Source of the DNA: Clostridiaceae bacterium
GTDB taxonomy: Bacteria; Bacillota_A; Clostridia; Acetivibrionales; Acetivibrionaceae
Assembly (NCBI GenBank): GCA_012513545.1
Contig: JAAZCB010000839.1
Span: forward strand, 1-6,408
Length of the DNA stretch: 6,408 bases
Direction: 5' to 3'
Position 1 is the first letter of the stretch. Each line of letters opens with the position of its first letter. The notes under the pieces are model-generated. The model was given only the letters and a program-made list of their open reading frames with translations. It was not told the origin of the DNA and did no database searches. The position numbers were made by a program, and so were the translations under genes. Positions 1-4,880 of this stretch are shown here, piece by piece.

Positions 1-417
1 ACATATTGAAACCGATACTTTTGTTCCTTTTGGACTGTTATGGGTTATTTTCATATCATCCGAAAGCTTTTTTATTATGAGAAGTCCCCAGCCTCTGTCC
101 CTGAGGGTGCTCAAATCCGAGTTTTGCTTATTAAAACTAATCGATGGTACGTTTAGCCCCGAGCCTTCATCAGAGATTTCAAGAACAATGGAGGAAGCCC
201 GTTTTTCCATATAAAAAGAAACTTTTCCTGCGTTTTTGTTATAACCATGCTCCAATGAATTGATAAGTAATTCGTGAGTTGCACTCTTTAGCTTGAAAAC
301 AACCTTTTCATCTACAGTCATATTGTTTATTACATCTTCACACATACACAAAAATGTTTCGATACTATCTTTCTCAAAAGGTATAAAGGCGTCCAGTTTG
401 TAACTTAGTATTTGCAT
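1..417 (-). CDS. GHKL ATP-binding protein, anti-sigma factor kinase type (RsbW/SpoIIAB-like), 3' end cut by window
   Basis: The frame is open from an ATG at 417 to the window edge, giving 139 residues with no stop. The translation shows the HATPase_c hallmarks of the RsbW/SpoIIAB group. The N box is HELLINSLEHG (E49, N53, H57, G58), the G1 box is SDEGSGL (D83, G85, G87), and the G2 glycine loop is RDRGWGLLIIKKL (106-118). A final strand, GTKVSVSI (131-138), is typical of the fold's C-terminus, so only a few residues are probably missing. The start is supported by GGAGG at 430-426, 8 bases upstream. In this family the protein binds ATP and either holds a sigma factor inactive or phosphorylates a STAS-domain antagonist in the cytoplasm. 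The partner genes are not in view and may lie off the left edge. Sensor histidine kinases share this ATPase fold, but no DHp or sensor region precedes it here, so a stand-alone regulator fits better. The family call is firm; the target is unknown. Confidence 0.88.
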   Translation of the reverse strand, partial: MQILSYKLDAFIPFEKDSIETFLCMCEDVINNMTVDEKVVFKLKSATHELLINSLEHGYNKNAGKVSFYMEKRASSIVLEISDEGSGLNVPSISFNKQNSDLSTLRDRGWGLLIIKKLSDDMKITHNSPKGTKVSVSIC

Positions 418-479
418 AAACAAATCCTCCACATACGATAGAAACTTCAACACCCAAAAACAGTTGATACGATATTCTG

Positions 480-509
480 ATTATAACACATAGAATAACT
501 TTGCTGCAA
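480..509 (-). promoter_or_regulatory. Probable sigma-A promoter (extended -10) for the leftward anti-sigma kinase gene
   Basis: Read on the minus strand, TATAAT lies at 485-480 and is directly preceded by TGT (488-486), forming a perfect extended -10. A weak -35, TTGCAG (509-504), sits 18 bases upstream. Transcription would start near 473, giving a leader of about 55 bases before the ATG at 417. A good extended -10 can compensate for a poor -35. This is pattern matching only. Confidence 0.5.
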
Positions 510-520
510 TGTGGATGTAA

Positions 521-556
521 TTGTATTTTGCCAATTTTTCTGTTATATTATTTTAT
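521..556 (+). promoter_or_regulatory. Weak candidate promoter for the rightward 186-residue gene and recD2
   Basis: Two poor matches overlap here. One is TTGTAT (521-526), 17 bases, TATATT (544-549). The other is TTGCCA (528-533), 17 bases, TTTTAT (551-556). Neither is convincing in DNA this rich in A and T. A promoter is expected in this spacer because the upstream gene is divergent, but its exact position is not determined by the sequence. The rest of the 418-630 spacer holds no gene or clear hairpin. Confidence 0.25.
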
Positions 557-630
557 ATCTGGAAAGTAAAAATCATTATAGCGAAGCTTGAATAATGTTT
601 AGAAGGATTAGTTAAGGGAGGGCTTTAAGG

Positions 631-1191
631 GTGAAACATGATTTATCCGTCACTGATAAGGAACTTCTTAAGGAAATGGAGAATAGCCTTAATAAGTATT
701 TGAAAGCAGCGGGAGGACTGTCAAATGATGCATTTGATATACTGTCACAATACAATGGCCTCTTATGGTGCGAAATTGAAAGTCAGAAAAATATACTCAG
801 TGAACTTGTTGAGGTGGAACAAGGGGACGGTTCTCCCGTTTCGGCGGAACACCGAAACGGGAGAACCGTCCCTGAACTGCAAGAGGAACCCAATGCCGCT
901 GTTGGGCTTTATGATAAGGTAGTTGCTTTTTTAAAGGGGCAGGAGTGTGACGAACTCCCATGGGTAAGACTCTATCGCTATAAATGTTATGTGGAGCACA
1001 TAAGTGATTTCCAGATAAAATATATTGAATACAAGTCGGCGAGTGATCAGGAAAAGAATTATTTATTATTCGGAAATGTAACAAAAAACTATTCTATATG
1101 GAAAATTAACGGAGAGATTATCGGAGACACGGCAGAGTGTTTTGAGTATATCTTAAACTTAGGTGAAAAAATAGGCATAGATATTGATTAA
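631..1191 (+). CDS. Uncharacterised 186-residue protein, first gene of a likely operon with recD2
   Basis: I do not recognise this family. The start is GTG at 631, backed by a strong GGGAGGG (616-622) 8 bases upstream. The protein has no signal peptide, membrane segment or known motif and is probably cytoplasmic. Residues 1-63 are charged and look helical. Residues 65-81 are encoded by a palindromic DNA element (823-873) and form a Gly/Arg-containing insert unlike the rest. Residues 90-186 look like a compact mixed domain rich in Tyr, Trp and Lys, with LPWVRLYRYKCYVEHI (109-124) and YSIWKINGEIIGD (154-166). The recD2 start follows 29 bases after the stop with no terminator between, so co-transcription is likely. 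The second half may be a small globular fold, with the insert acting as a linker between two domains. A role connected with recD2 is only a guess from position. That it is a real gene is fairly sure, because of the ribosome binding site, the length and the operon spacing. Confidence 0.75.
   Translation: MKHDLSVTDKELLKEMENSLNKYLKAAGGLSNDAFDILSQYNGLLWCEIESQKNILSELVEVEQGDGSPVSAEHRNGRTVPELQEEPNAAVGLYDKVVAFLKGQECDELPWVRLYRYKCYVEHISDFQIKYIEYKSASDQEKNYLLFGNVTKNYSIWKINGEIIGDTAECFEYILNLGEKIGIDID
823..873 (+). repeat. Perfect 21-bp inverted repeat with 7-base loop (REP/RAYT-like palindrome) inside a coding sequence
   Basis: The left arm at 824-844 (GGGACGGTTCTCCCGTTTCG plus a final G) is the exact reverse complement of the right arm at 852-872, around the loop CGGAACA (845-851). 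G823 and T873 add a G-U pair in RNA, so the unit spans 51 bases, exactly 17 codons. It is read through in frame as residues 65-81 of the surrounding protein. It is clearly more GC-rich than its surroundings. No U-run follows, so it is not an intrinsic terminator. From general knowledge, GGGACGGTTCT-type palindromes resemble REP sequences moved by Y1 (IS200-like, RAYT) transposases in many bacteria. That link is recalled, not tested here. Confidence 0.85.
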
Positions 1192-1220
1192 TACACTACA
1201 GGCACAATTATGATGGGAAA

Positions 1221-3371
1221 ATGGATAATATGGAGTATCTTAGCGGAGTAGTCGAAAGAATAACATTTATTAATGAAGAGAACGGATTTTGCGTATTTAA
1301 AATCAAATCAAAGGGATTTGCCGATCTTGTTACAGTTGTTGGCAATATGGCGGCTGTAAATGTTGGAGCTGTTGTAAGCCTTAAGGGTGAATGGAAATAT
1401 GATTCCAAGTTCGGCAAGCAGTTTAACGTGCTTTATTATACTGAAACCATACCTGCAACTGTAGCCGGGATTGAAAAATATCTTGGAAGCGGTCTCATTA
1501 AAGGAATTGGCCCGGTTAATGCCAAAAGAATTGTCAGGCACTTTAAGGAGGAAACCATCCGGATAATTGAGCAGGAGCCTGACCGGCTGTCCGAAGTCGG
1601 AGGTATAGGATTAAAAAGGGTTGAGCTGATAAAGAAAGCATGGCTTGAACAGCGTGAAATAAAAAATGTCATGCTGTTTTTGCAGTCTCATGGAGTTTCC
1701 ACTTCCTATGCAGTAAAAATATATAAAACTTATGGGGAAGACAGCATAAAAATTGTTAAGGATAACCCATATCGTCTGGCTGATGATATCTGGGGAATAG
1801 GTTTTAAGACTGCAGACAGAATAGCGCAGAAAATGGGCTACGGAAAAGATTCTTTCGAACGATGCAGATCTGGAATAATATATGCCTTAAACGAGCTATC
1901 GAATGAGGGACACTGCTTTTCTTACAAGGAGCAGCTGGTAGAGTATTCCCAAAGTCTTCTGGAAGTGGAGAAGGAGAACATAGAGTCAGCACTTCAGGTT
2001 ATGCAAAATGACAAAACTGTAATTGCGGATATGGATGCTTCGATCTACCTTCCGGCGCTTTATTTCAGTGAGCTCGGTGTTGCAAAGAGGATAAGGGAAA
2101 TTACAGCAACTAAAAGCAGCTTCGGGCATTGCGGGATTGATGAAGTAATAAGGGACCTTCAGGCAGAATGCAGCATACAGTATGATGATGTGCAGGTTGA
2201 TGCAATTAAGAACGCTGCTGACTCTAAATTCATGGTTCTTACAGGAGGCCCCGGCACCGGGAAAACAACCACTACCCTGGCAATAATAAAGGTATTTCAG
2301 AAGCTGGGAGCCTCGGTTTCGCTTGCTGCGCCTACAGGAAGAGCTGCAAAGAGAATGTCCGAGATGACCGGTATGGAAGCAAAGACGGTTCACCGGCTCT
2401 TAGAGTACAAGCCCACAGACGGATATTCAAGAAACGCAGAAAACACTCTTGACTGTGATGTTCTCATAATAGATGAAACTTCAATGATTGATGTTGTTCT
2501 TATGTATAATCTTCTAAAAGCGGTTTCCAATGATACAGTGGTTGTCCTGGTGGGTGATGCAGACCAACTCCCATCGGTTGGAGCAGGAAATGTCCTTAAG
2601 GAAATTATAGAATCCGGTGTGGTAAGCGTTACGCGTCTTACAAGAATATTCAGGCAGGCACAGGGAAGTGCAATAATTACAAATGCACACAGAATTAACC
2701 GGGGGGAGTATCCGATTCTGAAGGGTGGCAAAAACAGCGATTTTTTCTTTATCAGTGAAGAAGATCCGAAAAAAATAGCCGATACAATCCTTGAGCTTTG
2801 CGGCAGCCGGCTTCCAAAGTTTTATAAGGCTGACCCGATAGAAGATATACAGGTGCTTTGTCCAATGCAAAGAGGAGAAGTGGGGGCTCATAACCTTAAC
2901 AGCATTCTTCAGGAAGCATTAAACCCTGGTGGCATATCAATAAAGTATGGTGGTATTAATTACAAGGAAAATGACAAAGTCATGCAGATAAAAAACAATT
3001 ACGACAAGAATGTTTTTAACGGCGATGTAGGAAGGATATCAAGGATTGATACCGAGGAAAAGGCTGTTTATATAACCTTTGATGAGACAGAAGTAGAATA
3101 TGATTTAACTGAAATGGATGAGGTTTCTCTTGCGTACGCTGTTACTATTCATAAAAGCCAGGGCAGTGAATATAAAATAGTAGTGGCACCGTTTGTTATG
3201 CAGCATTATATGATGCTGCAGAGAAATCTTTTATATACCTGTGTTACAAGGGCTAAAAAGATTCTTGTGCTTATAGGATCGCCAAAAGCCCTCGGAATGT
3301 GTGTGAGAAACAGTAAAAGCACGGTAAGGAATACTTTGCTCAAAGAAAGGCTGATAAAATGGGAGGTATAA
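1221..3371 (+). CDS. recD2: RecD2-type ATP-dependent DNA helicase (SF1B, RecD/TraA family)
   Basis: This 716-residue protein has the complete layout of stand-alone RecD2, a 5'-to-3' DNA helicase used in repair and replication-stress tolerance in bacteria, where it acts without RecBC. The N-terminal part (about 4-75) looks like an OB-type fold. Helix-hairpin-helix segments follow: GLIKGIGPVNAKRI (91-104), LSEVGGIGLKRVELI (123-137) and WGIGFKTADRIAQ (191-203). The helicase core has motif I GGPGTGKTT (342-350, Lys348), Ia APTGRAAKR (370-378), motif II IIDETSMID (416-424), motif III VGDADQLPSVGAG (444-456), motif IV LTRIFRQ (473-479), motif V TIHKSQGSE (642-650) and motif VI LYTCVTRAKK (671-680). 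Length is normal for the family. No frameshift or lost catalytic residue is seen. The start is uncertain: ATG 1221 has only GATGGG three bases upstream. ATG 1230 (residue 4, MEYLSG) is better spaced and also fits where homologues tend to begin. It is likely co-transcribed with the gene before it. No terminator is visible after it. Confidence 0.95.
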   Translation: MDNMEYLSGVVERITFINEENGFCVFKIKSKGFADLVTVVGNMAAVNVGAVVSLKGEWKYDSKFGKQFNVLYYTETIPATVAGIEKYLGSGLIKGIGPVNAKRIVRHFKEETIRIIEQEPDRLSEVGGIGLKRVELIKKAWLEQREIKNVMLFLQSHGVSTSYAVKIYKTYGEDSIKIVKDNPYRLADDIWGIGFKTADRIAQKMGYGKDSFERCRSGIIYALNELSNEGHCFSYKEQLVEYSQSLLEVEKENIESALQVMQNDKTVIADMDASIYLPALYFSELGVAKRIREITATKSSFGHCGIDEVIRDLQAECSIQYDDVQVDAIKNAADSKFMVLTGGPGTGKTTTTLAIIKVFQKLGASVSLAAPTGRAAKRMSEMTGMEAKTVHRLLEYKPTDGYSRNAENTLDCDVLIIDETSMIDVVLMYNLLKAVSNDTVVVLVGDADQLPSVGAGNVLKEIIESGVVSVTRLTRIFRQAQGSAIITNAHRINRGEYPILKGGKNSDFFFISEEDPKKIADTILELCGSRLPKFYKADPIEDIQVLCPMQRGEVGAHNLNSILQEALNPGGISIKYGGINYKENDKVMQIKNNYDKNVFNGDVGRISRIDTEEKAVYITFDETEVEYDLTEMDEVSLAYAVTIHKSQGSEYKIVVAPFVMQHYMMLQRNLLYTCVTRAKKILVLIGSPKALGMCVRNSKSTVRNTLLKERLIKWEV

Positions 3372-3453
3372 TATTCAGACTTCAAAGGTCATTGTACAAG
3401 CTTAAATCCATTAACGAAATTATGGCAAATTCGTCCCAAAATGAGGATATTAA

Positions 3454-3482
3454 TTGACAAAATTTTAAGGTATAAATATAAT
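3454..3482 (+). promoter_or_regulatory. Perfect-consensus sigma-A promoter for the CpaE-like ATPase gene
   Basis: TTGACA (3454-3459) and TATAAT (3477-3482) are both exact consensus hexamers with the ideal 17-base spacer. Initiation is expected near 3489, giving a leader of about 64 bases before the ATG at 3553. It lies in the 181-base gap after recD2, so the ATPase gene very likely starts its own transcript. An exact 12-of-12 match is uncommon and suggests strong expression unless a repressor acts on it. No clear operator palindrome is seen around it. Confidence 0.85.
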
Positions 3483-3552
3483 ATAGAATATATAGTGAAA
3501 GAAAAACAAGAATGCGTAATATGTAATGTTCGTAAGTTAGGGGTGGAGTTTT

Positions 3553-4665
3553 ATGGCAAGGCTGAATTTGGTTATTGCTGACATGGACGAAGCTTATACG
3601 GAGAGTATTGTCAATTACCTTATGGCTAGTCATTCGCAAAGGTTTCAAGTCAGCTCATTTACTAAGAAAGAATTGTTATATGATTTTCTCGTTAATGACT
3701 CAAAAAAGACAGATATTCTATTGATTTGCCCCGAGTTTTATTGTGACTCACTCCCTAAGGACAAGATTACGTCAATTATATTTTTGGCAGTCGGAAGATT
3801 ATCAGAGGATGTATCTGATTGCGGTGTTGTAAACAAATATCAGCACGGAGAGAAGCTGATAAATGAAGTTTTAAATTTATTTTCAGAAAAATGCAAAAAC
3901 ATTTCTTTAAACAGTACAGGCAGCAAGGTAACTAAGGCAGTTGCAGTGTATTCTCCTGTAGGTGGGTCAGGGAAAACAACACTTTCGACATGTATGGCAA
4001 AGCAATGTGCAAAGCAGGGGTTGCAAGTCTTTTATCTGAATTTCGAGAGTATGCAGTCTACCACCTTTTTCATGGACAGCAAGGGTGGCCAGAGCTTGTC
4101 CGAAATTTTGTTTTATCTTAAGGGAAAAAACAAAAACCTCCAATTGAAAATTGAAGGAACACGGCTGACAGATAAAGAAAGTAATGTACACTTTTTTTTG
4201 CCGCCCGACAGCATGTTTGAGCTTGAAGAAGTTGAACCGGAGGAAATTAAAAAGCTTATCAGTGAGCTTAAGGCAATGGGACAGTATGATATTATTTTTG
4301 TTGACATGTCAAGCGAATTAAGTAAGAGAAACCTTGCCATAATGGAAGCCTGTGATGAAATAATTCTTGTATTTCCTCAGGATGCAGTAGCGTGTGTTAA
4401 AGCGGATATTTTTGAAAAAGAGCTTGGAATACTGAGTAAAAGAAATAATATTGACATATCTGACAAGATTACAATAGTATTAAATAAATACAACAGCCAC
4501 ATGGCTTTGGAAATTGATACTGTCAGTATAGTTGACGAGTCGATTTCTCATTATATACCAATTGTGCCTGCAATGATTTCCATAAAGGGTAATGTTGATT
4601 TTACCGAAATTTTCACAGAGTTCTCCAGCAGCATACAGGACTTGATTAGCAAGTATTTTGAATAA
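3553..4665 (+). CDS. CpaE/TadZ-like protein: receiver-like N-terminus plus degenerate MinD/ParA-type ATPase domain
   Basis: The ATG at 3553 follows a purine-rich GGGGTGGAG (3540-3548) and gives 370 residues. Residues 3-115 resemble a response-regulator receiver fold, with acidic D10/D12 after the first strand and VNKYQ (93-97) near the usual conserved Lys. The phosphoacceptor position reads LLICPEF (56-62) with no Asp, so it would be an atypical, unphosphorylated receiver as in CpaE/TadZ. Residues 128-370 form a P-loop ATPase with Walker A SPVGGSGKTTLS (134-145, Lys141) and Walker B YDIIFVDMSSEL (245-256, Asp251). LVFPQDAVACVKA (272-284) is a typical later strand and helix of the MinD fold. 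The ParA/MinD signature Lys of the KGGxGKT motif is Val136. The Walker A' region is YLNFES (161-166), lacking the usual DxD. Relatives position pili or other cell-surface machinery at the membrane. No Tad/Flp genes are visible, and the next gene encodes an S-layer-type protein. Family assignment is good; the process served is unknown. Confidence 0.8.
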   Translation: MARLNLVIADMDEAYTESIVNYLMASHSQRFQVSSFTKKELLYDFLVNDSKKTDILLICPEFYCDSLPKDKITSIIFLAVGRLSEDVSDCGVVNKYQHGEKLINEVLNLFSEKCKNISLNSTGSKVTKAVAVYSPVGGSGKTTLSTCMAKQCAKQGLQVFYLNFESMQSTTFFMDSKGGQSLSEILFYLKGKNKNLQLKIEGTRLTDKESNVHFFLPPDSMFELEEVEPEEIKKLISELKAMGQYDIIFVDMSSELSKRNLAIMEACDEIILVFPQDAVACVKADIFEKELGILSKRNNIDISDKITIVLNKYNSHMALEIDTVSIVDESISHYIPIVPAMISIKGNVDFTEIFTEFSSSIQDLISKYFE

Positions 4666-4690
4666 TCCATATTGCTGATTTGTTTCTAAG

Positions 4691-4724
4691 CCTAATTTTT
4701 TAGGTGTATACCCAGATTTTTTTT
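4691..4724 (+). terminator. Weak possible terminator after the CpaE-like gene
   Basis: CCTAA (4691-4695) and TTAGG (4700-4704) form a short 5-bp hairpin with a TTTT loop, 26 bases after the stop. The T8 run (4717-4724) begins 12 bases past the stem rather than directly after it. A stem this short and AT-rich would be unstable, so its use as an intrinsic terminator is doubtful. No better hairpin was seen in the gap. Confidence 0.22.
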
Positions 4725-4745
4725 ATTACAAATTTTTTAAAAAGG

Positions 4746-4774
4746 TTGAACTTTTTTGTAGAGTATGATAAAAT
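4746..4774 (+). promoter_or_regulatory. Probable promoter for the SLH-domain protein gene
   Basis: TTGAAC (4746-4751) and TAAAAT (4769-4774) are 17 bases apart, matching 4 of 6 and 5 of 6 consensus positions. TG at 4766-4767 adds an extended -10. Initiation near 4781 would give an AT-rich leader of about 100 bases before the ATG at 4881. That leader contains a CTAATTAG palindrome (4789-4796) and an A9 run (4849-4857). Long leaders are common for abundant surface-layer proteins. Other AT-rich matches exist nearby, so the assignment is moderate. Confidence 0.45.
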
Positions 4775-4880
4775 GTGTTCTGTCATATCTAATTAGTATC
4801 ACTTATGCAGTCTGTAAATGAAAATTGTTTAGTTTTTCCAGTTGTTTTAAAAAAAAATGATAGCTTTGAGGAGGGTCCTT

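Noticed and set aside
824..872. The strong palindrome read as an intrinsic terminator or attenuator
   Set aside because: No T tract follows the stem, and the open frame continues through it for a further 106 codons.
797..1084. Open frame on the minus strand across the 186-residue gene
   Set aside because: It shadows a better-supported gene, has no sensible ribosome binding site, and is partly open because of the palindrome.
3359..3457. A 32-codon open frame starting inside the end of recD2 (MGGIIFRLQRS...)
   Set aside because: It has only a weak AAAGG upstream, has no recognisable similarity, and its stop falls inside the -35 hexamer of the next promoter. It is most likely chance, or at best a remnant.
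3512..3526. Four-codon ATG...TAA mini-frame in the leader of the CpaE-like gene
   Set aside because: It has no ribosome binding site and no regulatory amino-acid run or attenuator hairpin. Such frames are frequent by chance in AT-rich leaders.
3382..3648. Minus-strand open frame across the promoter region and the start of the CpaE-like gene
   Set aside because: It covers a perfect forward promoter and the start of a well-supported gene, and its predicted protein has no recognisable domain.
4192..4199. T8 homopolymer inside the CpaE-like gene, a possible slippage or phase-variation site
   Set aside because: The reading frame is intact on both sides, and runs of this length are common in AT-rich genomes. 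Nothing suggests switching.
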